DNA of 38,949 bases, from positions 130,264 through 169,212 of the forward strand of contig CALUXU010000005.1 of assembly GCA_944324825.1 (NCBI GenBank), in the 5' to 3' direction. The position numbers and the translations under genes were made by a program. Source of the DNA: Candidatus Gastranaerophilales bacterium. GTDB taxonomy: Bacteria; Cyanobacteriota; Vampirovibrionia; Gastranaerophilales; Gastranaerophilaceae. The notes beneath the pieces are model-generated. The model worked only from the letters and a program-made list of their open reading frames with translations. It searched no databases and had not been told where the DNA came from. Of the stretch, positions 8,231 through 16,095 are shown one piece after another (the first letter of the stretch is position 1; every line of letters starts with the position of its first letter).

Positions 8231-10213
8231 ATGCAGAATAATTATTGTACAGAAATGAATATCCTGGATGTTGTCCGTAAAAATGCGGATATTGTAAATG
8301 ATATTTTGAGTGAACAGAATCTGAATGCGCAAAATCTCAAAGAGTTGGTTTCTGCTTATGAAGCTCTTTATAATTTTACAAGTGATATAAGGTATAAAAA
8401 AAATATAGGTGATATTTATTACTTTTACTTTAATCAGAAGGATAAAGCTTTAGAATATTATCTTGATTATGTTTCCAAAATTCACACGGATAGCTCTGTA
8501 TACCATATAATCAGTATGATTTTTAAATCAAAAAAAGATAATATAAATTATAAAAAATATCTTGAACTTGCCCTGAATTCATCATCTCGTACAATCGGGA
8601 ATCCGGTTCCAAATACCGACGACTTGATTTTGGGGGTTAATATCGGTGTCGCTGCAGGTTTATCAATGAACGATGATGTTAAGTACGGGGTTGAAACTTA
8701 TAAAAAAATTATGCAGTATTCTCCGGTGCCGTCTAACATTATGGTGCCGTATCTTGATTTGGAGCTCAAAAAAGCCAATCAAATGTATAATGATAAAAAT
8801 TGGGAAGAAGCCATGATTAAATACAAAAATGTATTTAATAATTCAAAGCTGGAAGAAGGCGATTTTATCAAACTTATTGACTGTCTTGCCGAATTAAACC
8901 AAAAAGATTTAGCACTTGAGTATTTGAAAAAATACGAAGCAACTGCAGAGGATTCACATCGCGCGGATTATGTTGTCGGTGATTTGTTGTATTTTAAATT
9001 CAACATGATTCCTGAATCGATTGAAAGGTTTGAAAAATATATCAAACATAATAAAACGGATGCACTGGTTTATAATACTCTCGGGCATTTGTATTCGACA
9101 TATTACAATGATAAATTCCTTGACAGGCAGTTAAAATATTTCTTGAAGGCGCATTCTCTTAATCCTAATTCTAGAACTTTTATGCGAAATGTTGCTTTAA
9201 TATACAGCAAAATGGATGATTTTAAGAATGCGGATAAGTTTTATCAAAAGGTGCTAAAGGTTAATCCGAAAAATGACGACCTGTTTGATTACGGATGTTT
9301 TCTAATCCATAACGGAGATTTTAAAAACGGGTATAAATATTTCGGGTATCGTTTTGATAAAGAAACAAAACCGGCTCTTTATCCTCCGATGCTTCCGCCG
9401 GATAAGGAATTGAAGAATAAATCCGACATAAAAGGAAGTACAATTCTTGTTCAATGCGAACAGGGGTACGGCGATTCCATTATGTATGCAAGATTTGTTA
9501 AGTTGTTGGCTAAAAAGGCAAAAAAAGTGTTGTTTGTTGTTCAAACAGAACTTGTTGATTTATTCAAATCTTCCAATCTTGGGGTTGATTTGTATGGAAT
9601 GGAGACAGATTTTTCTAAATTGAAATATGATTATCATCTTCCGATAATGAATTTACCTCTGTTTCTGGATATTGAATCGGATAAAATTCCTGATACGGAT
9701 TCTTATTTATCTGTTGACAAGAAGAAGGTTGAACATTTCGGGTGTGAATTTGTGACAAATAAAAAGAATCTTAAAGTCGGGCTTGCGTTTGAAGGCCATG
9801 ATGTATCCCGTGATTTGAACCGTGATATTGAACTGAAGGAATTTATTCCACTGTTTAAGAAAAAAGGAATAGACATTTATATATTGCAGCATGAGGACCC
9901 TAAAAAGCAGATAGAGAAGCTTCCTGCCGAGTGTAAATTGATAAATGTAGGTAAAGATTTTTCGACATTTGAAGATACTGCAGCTGCGATTAAAAATATG
10001 GATTTGGTAATAACAACAGATAACGTTATATTGAACCTTGCAGGTGCTCTGGGCGTTAAAACTTTTGGGCTCTTTAATCGTTTTACCGAATATCGCTGGT
10101 TTAATCTAAAAGGTGACGATGTTGTATGGTATAAGTCTGTTAAACCTTATCAAGCTGAATATATGGATGTTTGGGAGAATGTTATATCAAAGGTTATTTC
10201 AGATATAAAATAG
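8231..10213 (+). CDS. TPR protein with C-terminal glycosyltransferase-9/41-like domain
   Basis: The 660-residue protein has an N-terminal half made of TPR-like helical pairs (e.g. DALVYNTLGHLYSTYYND, FKNADKFYQKVLKVNPKND near residues 275-360). The C-terminal third carries VQCEQGYGDSIMYARFVKL (Cys409 onward), then KVGLAFEGHDVSRDLNRDIEL and LVITTDNVILNLAGALGVKTFGLF. That last region matches the nucleotide-sugar-binding end of GT-B enzymes seen in TPR-glycosyltransferase proteins. It may glycosylate proteins or a surface polymer; donor and acceptor are unknown. The start is uncertain: ATG at 8231 lies 6 nt after TATAAT with no ribosome site, and an ATG at 8264 is the alternative. It is an independent unit followed by a long gene-poor stretch. 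Confidence 0.72.
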   Translation: MQNNYCTEMNILDVVRKNADIVNDILSEQNLNAQNLKELVSAYEALYNFTSDIRYKKNIGDIYYFYFNQKDKALEYYLDYVSKIHTDSSVYHIISMIFKSKKDNINYKKYLELALNSSSRTIGNPVPNTDDLILGVNIGVAAGLSMNDDVKYGVETYKKIMQYSPVPSNIMVPYLDLELKKANQMYNDKNWEEAMIKYKNVFNNSKLEEGDFIKLIDCLAELNQKDLALEYLKKYEATAEDSHRADYVVGDLLYFKFNMIPESIERFEKYIKHNKTDALVYNTLGHLYSTYYNDKFLDRQLKYFLKAHSLNPNSRTFMRNVALIYSKMDDFKNADKFYQKVLKVNPKNDDLFDYGCFLIHNGDFKNGYKYFGYRFDKETKPALYPPMLPPDKELKNKSDIKGSTILVQCEQGYGDSIMYARFVKLLAKKAKKVLFVVQTELVDLFKSSNLGVDLYGMETDFSKLKYDYHLPIMNLPLFLDIESDKIPDTDSYLSVDKKKVEHFGCEFVTNKKNLKVGLAFEGHDVSRDLNRDIELKEFIPLFKKKGIDIYILQHEDPKKQIEKLPAECKLINVGKDFSTFEDTAAAIKNMDLVITTDNVILNLAGALGVKTFGLFNRFTEYRWFNLKGDDVVWYKSVKPYQAEYMDVWENVISKVISDIK

Positions 10214-10258
10214 CGATGCTATTGAGGCTTATGCAGCCTCAAACTCCGCACCGGTATA

Positions 10259-10455
10259 TCAAATAAAAGTTTTTCTTTTTTACCTCCGGCGGGTCTTCCA
10301 GACAGGGTCGCTTTGCCGCCAAAGCGACGCAAACCGGTACTCTGCACTTCGTTCGCACATCAAAAGTAAAGCTCAACTCAAGCGGGTAAACTCGGTTCTT
10401 CGAACCTCAAACAATACCCGCTTTGTCATTGTTTCGCTAACATTGATGGCTCACT
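10259..10455. repeat. GC-richer hairpin-containing intergenic block
   Basis: A block of higher GC than its surroundings with no convincing reading frame. It holds the hairpin GTCGCTTT, loop GCCGCC, AAAGCGAC (about 10306-10327). Its CTTTGCCGCCAAAG core recalls CTTTGACTGCCAAAG in the dispersed repeat further right. A related fragment (GGCCTCCAAACAGGGT) lies near 38740 against GTCTTCCAGACAGGGT here. It is probably a REP-like extragenic element. It is followed by a very A-rich stretch to about 10510 in which I see nothing else. Confidence 0.4.
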
Positions 10456-10528
10456 ACGTGGAGAGTACAAAAATAAAAGATAAAAATAAAATAAAAAAAT
10501 ATAAATAATTTAACCAAAGCGCAAATTT

Positions 10529-10796
10529 AATCTTTTGATGTTACAACCTTTACGGAATGAGCAGGGGTAAATATATTGGGTTAATATTCAATCTTCACAT
10601 TATAGCTGTGAAAGAATACATACAACAGAGCAAGCACTGTCTGAGCGTAATTGATTTATTGAATCGCAATTTTAACCAGTTTATTTACCCCTATTATTTA
10701 GCGAATGGAGTTCAGGTTGCAGGTTTCTTTGCCCTGTATTTCTTTGACTGCCAAAGAAATACAGGTGCGGGGTGCGGGGGTGCATAACCCCCGATT
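10529..10796. repeat. dispersed structured repeat, copy A
   Basis: The sequence from TAATCTTTTGATGTTACAAC to the hairpin near 10796 is repeated at 36802-37033 with high identity over most of its length. A hairpin with 13 paired bases (CCTGTATTTCTTT, loop GACTGCC, AAAGAAATACAGG, about 10732-10764) is followed by GGGGGT-GCATA-ACCCCC. Copy B has different bases that still pair. A variable middle arm here is TTCACA-TTATAGC-TGTGAA. A 76-codon open frame crosses it (10557-10787) but is not kept in copy B, so I treat the element as non-coding. Orientation and function are unknown. Confidence 0.65.
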
Positions 10797-10809
10797 ATTA
10801 TTTATTGTC

Positions 10810-10838
10810 TTGACATTTTAGTAATACTATCTATTACA
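10810..10838 (+). promoter_or_regulatory. possible promoter in gene-poor stretch
   Basis: TTGACA (10810-10815) is followed after 16 nt by TATTAC (10832-10837). It points toward the mini-ORF at 10854. The -35 is perfect but the -10 is mediocre. Confidence 0.35.
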
Positions 10839-10853
10839 ATCATATATTGTTAT

Positions 10854-10967
10854 ATGAATGATTTTTCTAAATTTATCTCGGACAGTAGTGTCAAAAGGGA
10901 GGAAGACTATCATAAATTGATTTTTGAGTGCACCAACCAAGCAGCGACCCCGTCCGGAGGACAATAA
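10854..10967 (+). CDS. doubtful 37-codon ORF, possibly a gene remnant
   Basis: An ATG at 10854 opens a 37-codon frame (MNDFSKFISDSSVKREEDYH, ending ATPSGGQ, stop 10965-10967) with fairly normal amino-acid composition. It sits just downstream of a TTGACA promoter-like sequence but has no ribosome site. In the same frame, 132 nt after GGACAGTAGTG at 10880, the same 11 bases recur at 11012-11022, encoding MDSSALTREGEF before a stop. This looks like a partial duplication inside a decayed gene, or two micropeptides. I recognise no family. The rest of 10968-11069 holds nothing else I can support. Confidence 0.25.
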   Translation: MNDFSKFISDSSVKREEDYHKLIFECTNQAATPSGGQ

Positions 10968-11069
10968 AAAACTTTTATTTAAAGGGCTGTTGCCAATAAT
11001 AAAATTATCATGGACAGTAGTGCCCTAACTAGGGAAGGAGAATTTTAACCATTTCATTTACCTCAATAA

Positions 11070-12689
11070 CTATCTGTTTAATATGAATCCAAATGTATTT
11101 ATATTTTCCTTAGTGCTTGTTATAAAGATATTGCCTTTGTGTGCTTCTATAATTTGTTTTGATAAATATAACCCTAATCCTGCGCCGACTCTGTTAAATT
11201 TATCTTTATGAGTCACATATTTTTTAAATATATTACTAAGGCTTTCTTTATTCATATATGGACTTTGGTATATGAATTTGATACATAATTTCGGAATATT
11301 ATGTTCTGCAATTTCTTTTACGGATATAATTATTTCTGTATTATTGAAGCTAAAATTAATCGCATTAGATAAAAGATTTTCGATAGCCCGTTTTACTTGT
11401 AATTTGTCTGCGTGTACTATCGGGTTTTCTATTTCGGATTGAATTTTTATTGTTAAACCTGCGGTTATTATTTGCCTTGCCAAATTGTGCATGCTTTCTT
11501 CAATAATATGTAAGATGTTAAAATTTTCATAGTTTAAGATTATCTCTCCGTTTTCATATTTGTATGTCGTAACCAGAGTATTTAGCATTGAATACATATA
11601 GTTGCTTGAATCCAGCATCAATCTTAATAATTCCTGTTGTTCGCTGCTAAAATCTCCGGTGTGTCCGTTGAGCATTAATTCTAATGATCTGATTTGTGCA
11701 ATTGTCGGGGTTTTTAGGTCGTGGCTTAGTGTGGCTATATAATTATCTCTCTGTGCTTGCAGGTTTTTAGTCATATCTACATTATTTATGAATATAATAA
11801 ACCCTTTTACCTCTCCATTTTTTAGTATCCATGGCGCTTTTCTCCATGTATACCAGTGATATGAGCCGTCAAGTGCTTTTATTGCTTTATTAAATATCAA
11901 AATTTCTTGCGTATTTATTATATGTTCGTTTCCCTCAGCAAGTTCTTTGTGGAGAGAGTTTAAATCAATGCGTAAGTTGTTATCCGAATCAATTCCTTCC
12001 GTATAAAATTTATATGATTTTTGGTTCCCTAAAATGTAATCCCCGTTAATATCTGTGATGTACGAAATAATCGGTAAGTTGTTAATTAATGATTTTATTT
12101 GTCCATGTGTATTTTCGAGCTGTGTGTCAAGAAATTTTTCTTTTGAAACATCTCTTACAAGTGTTGCAATTCCTTTTGTTTCCCCGTTTTTTACCAGCGG
12201 AAGACTTATGCAGTAATAATTACTATTTGAGCTTTTATTGTTGACGTAGAATTTGTTAATTTTATTATTTTCTATTACATATTTATCCTGCTGGTTAATA
12301 ATATATGCTGTTTCATCATCAAGGAAATAATTGATTTTTCTGCCTTTAATATCCTTTTTGCAATTAAATTCCTTAAAGAACGCTTTATTTGCAAACGTGA
12401 TATTTAGATTTTTATCTTTGCAAATGACAATGTCAGGAAAATGATTATAAATATTATCAATTAAAATATTTATATCTTCATATTTATGCGAAAGTTTATC
12501 AAGAATTCTCTGTTTTTCCAGTAATGACGCTGTAATTACAAAAATAAATAAGGATAATAATACAAATTTTAGTATTATATTGGGAATATTTAAATTAATA
12601 ATTAATATCGTAACTCCGAAAAAGGAGATTAGTATAAGTATTTGAAAAAGTTTATCTTTCAAATCTTTCAAATTTATTTCTCCGGACAA
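11070..12689 (-). CDS. membrane sensor histidine kinase with two PAS-like domains
   Basis: The 539-residue kinase has two closely spaced N-terminal transmembrane helices (residues 14-35 and 37-56). Two PAS-like regions follow (about 75-185, IVICKDKNLNITFANKAF; and 200-310, ISYITDINGDYILGNQ). The HisKA phospho-acceptor is His323 (LSHDLKTPT), and the HATPase domain shows IENLLSNAINFS and GAGLGLYLSKQII. It autophosphorylates and passes phosphate to a regulator, almost certainly the NarL-type protein whose gene overlaps its start by 16 bp. With little outside the membrane, it may sense an intracellular or membrane cue through the PAS domains. Ligand unknown. Confidence 0.88.
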   Translation of the reverse strand: MSGEINLKDLKDKLFQILILISFFGVTILIINLNIPNIILKFVLLSLFIFVITASLLEKQRILDKLSHKYEDINILIDNIYNHFPDIVICKDKNLNITFANKAFFKEFNCKKDIKGRKINYFLDDETAYIINQQDKYVIENNKINKFYVNNKSSNSNYYCISLPLVKNGETKGIATLVRDVSKEKFLDTQLENTHGQIKSLINNLPIISYITDINGDYILGNQKSYKFYTEGIDSDNNLRIDLNSLHKELAEGNEHIINTQEILIFNKAIKALDGSYHWYTWRKAPWILKNGEVKGFIIFINNVDMTKNLQAQRDNYIATLSHDLKTPTIAQIRSLELMLNGHTGDFSSEQQELLRLMLDSSNYMYSMLNTLVTTYKYENGEIILNYENFNILHIIEESMHNLARQIITAGLTIKIQSEIENPIVHADKLQVKRAIENLLSNAINFSFNNTEIIISVKEIAEHNIPKLCIKFIYQSPYMNKESLSNIFKKYVTHKDKFNRVGAGLGLYLSKQIIEAHKGNIFITSTKENINTFGFILNR

Positions 12690-13336
12690 AGGTCACATTG
12701 GTATGCTTTTACAGCTGCCTGAACTCTATCTGCTACTGCAAGTTTTGAGAATATGTTTGATACGTGAACTTTTGCTGTGTGAGAGCTTATGACTAATTCT
12801 TTTGCTATTTGGGTATTAGATAAGCCGGCGGCTAAGAGTTTCAGAACTTCTTTTTCACGTACTGTCAGGTTAAAGTTTTCTTTATTTACATCTTTTTTCT
12901 CTTTTTGATATTTAAATACTCTGATGGTTAATTGTGCAAGTCTTGGATCTATCCATATAGCTCCGTTGTTTACGGATTCTATTATTGCGTGTATTTTATT
13001 TAATCCCGTGTCCTTTAATAGATAGCCGTTTGCACCAATCGATAGTGCTGTGAGTATTTCAATTTCTGTTTCGTGTGATGTCGTTATTATAATTTTTGTA
13101 TCAGGATAATTTTTTTTTATAATGTTAGTTGCATCAAGTCCGTTTAAATATGGCAGCCCTAAATCCATTAAAATTGTATCAACCTTATGTGTTCTCAAGT
13201 ATGTCATACAGCTTTCAGCGTTATCAAATTCTGCTACTAAATCAATATCATCGTATTTCGCTAATTCATATCTGAAATTTGTTCGGGTTAAAGCATGGTC
13301 TTCAACCATACAAACCTTAATCTTTTTTGTTGCCAT
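12674..13336 (-). CDS. NarL/FixJ-family response regulator
   Basis: The 220-residue protein has a receiver domain (acidic pocket Glu12/Asp13, phospho-acceptor Asp58 in ILMDLGLP, switch Thr near ITTSHE) and a LuxR-type HTH (LTVREKEVLKLLAAGLSNTQ, then IAKELVISSHTAKVHVSNIF). The tail ends CDLCPEK, a CxxC pair also seen at the end of some cyanobacterial NblR-like regulators. It is a DNA-binding transcription factor partnered with the overlapping kinase gene. GAGG sits before the ATG. The promoter region upstream holds a small inverted repeat. Confidence 0.9.
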   Translation of the reverse strand: MATKKIKVCMVEDHALTRTNFRYELAKYDDIDLVAEFDNAESCMTYLRTHKVDTILMDLGLPYLNGLDATNIIKKNYPDTKIIITTSHETEIEILTALSIGANGYLLKDTGLNKIHAIIESVNNGAIWIDPRLAQLTIRVFKYQKEKKDVNKENFNLTVREKEVLKLLAAGLSNTQIAKELVISSHTAKVHVSNIFSKLAVADRVQAAVKAYQCDLCPEK

Positions 13337-13395
13337 AATAATCCTCTATATAATCTCTCTCGTTTTCATCATATTAAAAAAATAGTTATGTAGTT

Positions 13396-13413
13396 ATAAC
13401 CCGGTTGGGTTAT
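13396..13413. promoter_or_regulatory. inverted repeat upstream of the response regulator
   Basis: ATAACCC, loop GGTT, GGGTTAT lies about 60 nt before the regulator start (minus strand) and about 25 nt before the first MerR-type operator (plus strand). It could be an operator of the two-component system or a weak terminator; no long T run follows. Confidence 0.3.
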
Positions 13414-13437
13414 TTATTAAGTTTCTTTACAAAATAC

Positions 13438-13467
13438 TTGACTGATAGCGGCTATCAAGGGTAAAAA
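13438..13467 (+). promoter_or_regulatory. MerR-type operator/promoter 1
   Basis: CTTGAC then TGATAGC-G-GCTATCA (13443-13457), a perfect dyad starting inside the -35 TTGACT (13439-13444), flanked by CTTGA and TCAAG. A weak -10 (TAAAAAT, 13462-13468) follows. The 15-base dyad is identical to the one at 15509. Dyads lying between the -35 and a -10 set 17-20 nt away are typical of MerR-family activators, and a merR gene lies 2.6 kb downstream. Confidence 0.7.
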
Positions 13468-13474
13468 TATATAT

Positions 13475-14086
13475 ATGGAGAAAGAAGAATTAATTAATCG
13501 CTATGAGTATTATCTTAAAGTAATCTCGGAGGAACTGCAAAGAATATTTGAATATCAGAGAGAATACATTTGCTGCCAGAACGGCTGCTCAGGCTGTTGT
13601 GAAAAGGGAATGTATCCTTATTCCGAATTGGAGGCTGAGTATATAAAAATAGGTTATTCCAGACTCCCTGATGAAATAAAAGAAATTGTCAAAAATAATT
13701 TGAAAAAGTTAAAGGCAGAGCTTGCCGAGCATAAGGGCGAAAACTTCCTTCACGATTGTCCGCTTTTAATAGACGGAAGCTGCTGCGTATATATGTATCG
13801 CGGTATAATCTGCAGAACGTTCGGTCTTATTACTGAAAATTCTGAAGGGAAACTGACAATCCCATACTGTGCGGGTACCGGACTTAATTATTCCAAAGTT
13901 TATGACCCTGAGAAAAAGATGATACTTGAAGAAAAGGTTGAGGAATTAGGCTATAATGTTATGCCTAAGGCTTATAATTTGTCCCGTGAAAATATGATGA
14001 ATCTCAGTTTTGCCAAAACACTTGGGATTGAATTTGGGGAATCAAAAATGCTTATTGAATGGCTTATTCCATCCTTGTTGGAATGA
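13475..14086 (+). CDS. YkgJ-family cysteine-cluster protein, paralogue 1
   Basis: The 203-residue protein has the zinc/iron-chelating CxxxCxxCC signature (Cys34, 38, 41, 42). Further conserved stretches are DCPLLIDGSCCVYMYRGIICRTFG and IPYC. The family (YkgJ/UPF0153 type) is proposed to bind Zn or an Fe-S centre; its function is not established. It is the first of three adjacent paralogues and the only one directly behind a MerR-type operator. The ATG is 7 nt after the -10 with no Shine-Dalgarno sequence, so its mRNA may be leaderless; the start matches the paralogues' N-termini. A role in metal or redox stress fits the regulator but is inferred. Confidence 0.8.
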   Translation: MEKEELINRYEYYLKVISEELQRIFEYQREYICCQNGCSGCCEKGMYPYSELEAEYIKIGYSRLPDEIKEIVKNNLKKLKAELAEHKGENFLHDCPLLIDGSCCVYMYRGIICRTFGLITENSEGKLTIPYCAGTGLNYSKVYDPEKKMILEEKVEELGYNVMPKAYNLSRENMMNLSFAKTLGIEFGESKMLIEWLIPSLLE

Positions 14087-14207
14087 TTTTTTTGCCAAAA
14101 GCCGGTATCTCTTTTATTTCAAAGAGTTCATCAAAGTTTTTCTCTAATTCATTATGGTCATCATTTTGAGCGTTCTCTTGCCCTTCTAACTCTTCTTTAT
14201 CTTCCAT
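14064..14207 (-). CDS. possible 47-residue acidic small protein
   Basis: A minus-strand frame reads MEDKEELEGQENAQNDDHNE and continues through DELFEIKEIPAFGKKII to a stop at 14064-14066. It is strongly acidic with an amphipathic C-terminal half. TATAAT (14213-14218, minus) lies 5 nt before the ATG and no ribosome site is present, the same leaderless arrangement as other genes here. It overlaps the 3' end of the YkgJ-like gene by 23 bp on the opposite strand. No family is recognised, and chance is possible in AT-rich DNA. Confidence 0.35.
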   Translation of the reverse strand: MEDKEELEGQENAQNDDHNELEKNFDELFEIKEIPAFGKKIIPTRME

Positions 14208-14284
14208 ATAATATTATAACATATATAATAAATATATAAATAGTATATACTAAAAATATGTATAAATATTAAGATGATATTTAT

Positions 14285-14314
14285 TTGATTATATAAACTG
14301 TTTAATGTTAAAAT
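14285..14314 (+). promoter_or_regulatory. promoter for the second YkgJ-like gene
   Basis: TTGATT (14285-14290), 18 nt spacer, TAAAAT (14309-14314). Its -10 ends 10 nt before the ATG, leaving almost no 5' leader. It lacks the MerR dyad, so paralogues 2 and 3 are probably controlled separately from paralogue 1. Confidence 0.5.
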
Positions 14315-14324
14315 TCAAATTGTT

Positions 14325-14921
14325 ATGGATATATTAAATTACGAAAAATATTTGGAATTCATAATGGACTATATTAATCAAAAGTTTGAGGTCCAGAAGG
14401 AATATATTAAATGCGCAAAGGGCTGTGCTCTTTGTTGTAAAACCATAGGTGTTCCCTTTTCTGAATTAGAGTTTGAGTATTTGATAGAAGGGTATAATCA
14501 ACTCGATGATGAAACTAAAAGTATTGTAGATTCTAAAATTAAACAGCTGGTGAGCGGTAACTGCGAAAAGGAGTGTCCTTTTTTAATCAACAATATTTGT
14601 TCTGTATATAAGTATAGAGGGATAATCTGCCGCACATTCGGACTTTTGACATTTTCCAATATTGACGGAAAAGATGAATATAATATTCCGTTTTGTGTTC
14701 ATAAAGGATTGAATTATGCTTCGGTTTATGATGAAGAAACTAACAGTATATCTTCTGAAAAGGTTACAGAACTAAATTACAAAGAAGAGCCGAAGTTTTA
14801 TGCTCTGGATAGGTCAATATTATTTAATCTAAAGTTAGTAAGAGATTTAGGTTTGGATTTTGGGGTATCCAGAAGGCTTATAGATTGGTTAAAGGATTTT
14901 GAAAATAAAAGAGAAAAATAA
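14325..14921 (+). CDS. YkgJ-family cysteine-cluster protein, paralogue 2
   Basis: This 198-residue paralogue carries the cluster CAKGCALCC near residue 30, then ECPFLINNICSVYKYRGIIC-RTFGLL and IPFC. The C-terminal helix region (LVRDLGLDFGVSRRLIDWL) matches the ends of the other two copies. There is no Shine-Dalgarno sequence; the ATG lies close to the -10. Its stop codon overlaps the ATG of paralogue 3 by 1 nt, so copies 2 and 3 form one unit. As in copy 1, Zn or Fe binding is the family expectation and the biochemical role is unknown. Confidence 0.8.
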   Translation: MDILNYEKYLEFIMDYINQKFEVQKEYIKCAKGCALCCKTIGVPFSELEFEYLIEGYNQLDDETKSIVDSKIKQLVSGNCEKECPFLINNICSVYKYRGIICRTFGLLTFSNIDGKDEYNIPFCVHKGLNYASVYDEETNSISSEKVTELNYKEEPKFYALDRSILFNLKLVRDLGLDFGVSRRLIDWLKDFENKREK

Positions 14922-15499
14922 TGTTTGATAATTATAAAAAATTCTTAGATATATTTACTCAAGATATTGAGGCAATGTTTGAGCATCAGAAGGATTATAT
15001 TTTTTGCAAAGAAGGATGCTCCCACTGCTGTGAATACGGCGAGTACCCGTTTTGTGAGATTGAGTTTTTGTATTTGATAGAGGGGTATGAAAAATTACCT
15101 CAAGATATACAACAAAAGATTCGTGATAATTTTGCCTCCATAAAAAAGGATGAAAACGGTTATTACGTTTGTCCGTTTCTTATTGATAAAAAATGCTCGG
15201 TATATTCAAACAGAGCTTTGGTTTGCCGTACGTTCGGGCTTTTGAATAAGGAAGCTGACGGAACTGTCAACGGACCTTTTTGCGGGAAGCTGGGGCTGAA
15301 TTATTCTAATGTATACGATAAAGATACCAAACAGCTTTTGATGGATGTTATAGAGGAAAATCATTATAAACATTTACCCCGGGTTTTTAATCTGAATATT
15401 GATAATATAAGAAAATTAGATTTGGTAAAGGATTTGGGAATAGAGTTCGGAGTGCAAAAAACACTGTATGAATGGCTGGAAAGCTATTTTAATGAATAA
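14921..15499 (+). CDS. YkgJ-family cysteine-cluster protein, paralogue 3
   Basis: The 192-residue third copy has CKEGCSHCC, then VCPFLIDKKCSVYSNRALVC-RTFGLL and PFCGKLGLNYS. The Cys positions match the other two copies although much of the remaining sequence has diverged, so the duplication is old rather than recent. It is translationally coupled to paralogue 2 and followed after 4 nt by the second MerR-type operator, which belongs to the next gene. Function is unknown beyond probable metal coordination. Confidence 0.8.
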   Translation: MFDNYKKFLDIFTQDIEAMFEHQKDYIFCKEGCSHCCEYGEYPFCEIEFLYLIEGYEKLPQDIQQKIRDNFASIKKDENGYYVCPFLIDKKCSVYSNRALVCRTFGLLNKEADGTVNGPFCGKLGLNYSNVYDKDTKQLLMDVIEENHYKHLPRVFNLNIDNIRKLDLVKDLGIEFGVQKTLYEWLESYFNE

Positions 15500-15502
15500 A
15501 AC

Positions 15503-15533
15503 CTTGACTGATAGCGGCTATCAAACATATAAT
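15503..15533 (+). promoter_or_regulatory. MerR-type operator/promoter 2
   Basis: TTGACT (15504-15509), the dyad TGATAGCGGCTATCA (15509-15523) and TATAAT (15528-15533) give an 18-nt spacer filled by the dyad. The sequence CCTTGACTGATAGCGG... matches operator 1 through the dyad. It drives the flavin-reductase gene at 15556. Confidence 0.8.
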
Positions 15534-15555
15534 AATAAAAAAGGAGAATTTATAT

Positions 15556-16095
15556 ATGAAGAAGGTTTTGATATTATCTGCCAGTCCGAGAAAAGGCGGC
15601 AATTCTGATACTCTTTGTAATAAGTTTATGTTTGGTGCTCGTGAAGCAGGTCATGAGGTTGAGAAGATTTTCTTAAGAGATAAAAACATAAATTCTTGTG
15701 TCGGATGCGGACTTTGTACTACAAATGATTATACTGCCTGTTCTCAGAAGGATGATATGGAGGAAATTCTTCAAAAAATGCTAGCAGCAAATGTTATAGT
15801 TATGGCTACTCCGGTTTATTTTTATGCGATAAGCGGACAGATGAAAACATTTATTGACAGATGTTGTTCAAGGTATACAAAGCTTACGAATAAAGAATTT
15901 TATTTTATTGCAACCGCGGCTGACCCTAACCGCGAAGCATTAGAAAATACGTTCAATGATTTTAGAGGTTTTACTGCCTGCTTAGAAGGTGCTGTTGAAA
16001 AAGGAACTCTATACGGATGCGGCGTGTGGGCAAAAGATGATGTCACGCGAACACAATTATTAGACGAAGCATATCATATGGGGCTTAGTGTTTAA
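15556..16095 (+). CDS. NAD(P)H-dependent FMN reductase / flavodoxin-like oxidoreductase
   Basis: The 179-residue cytoplasmic flavoprotein has the FMN phosphate-binding start LILSASPRKGGNSDTLCNKF. The Cys-rich segment SCVGCGLCTTNDYTACSQKDD resembles that in iron-sulfur flavoprotein and WrbA-like families. ATPVYFYAISGQMKTFIDRC is the classical NADPH-dependent FMN reductase signature. Such enzymes reduce quinones, flavins or electrophiles and are common targets of MerR-type stress regulators. AAGGAG precedes the start and operator 2 lies directly upstream. Its 3' end overlaps the convergent merR gene by 4 bp. Confidence 0.85.
   Translation: MKKVLILSASPRKGGNSDTLCNKFMFGAREAGHEVEKIFLRDKNINSCVGCGLCTTNDYTACSQKDDMEEILQKMLAANVIVMATPVYFYAISGQMKTFIDRCCSRYTKLTNKEFYFIATAADPNREALENTFNDFRGFTACLEGAVEKGTLYGCGVWAKDDVTRTQLLDEAYHMGLSV

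Noticed and set aside
10557-10787. 76-codon open frame inside repeat copy A
   Set aside because: The frame is not kept in copy B (36802-37033), the best-conserved parts are hairpins, and no ribosome site precedes it.
10870-11040. Possible riboswitch or SRP-like RNA (GTCCGGAGG and AAGCAGC motifs)
   Set aside because: The order of the motifs does not match SRP RNA. The next gene is on the opposite strand, and I could not form a conserved riboswitch core.
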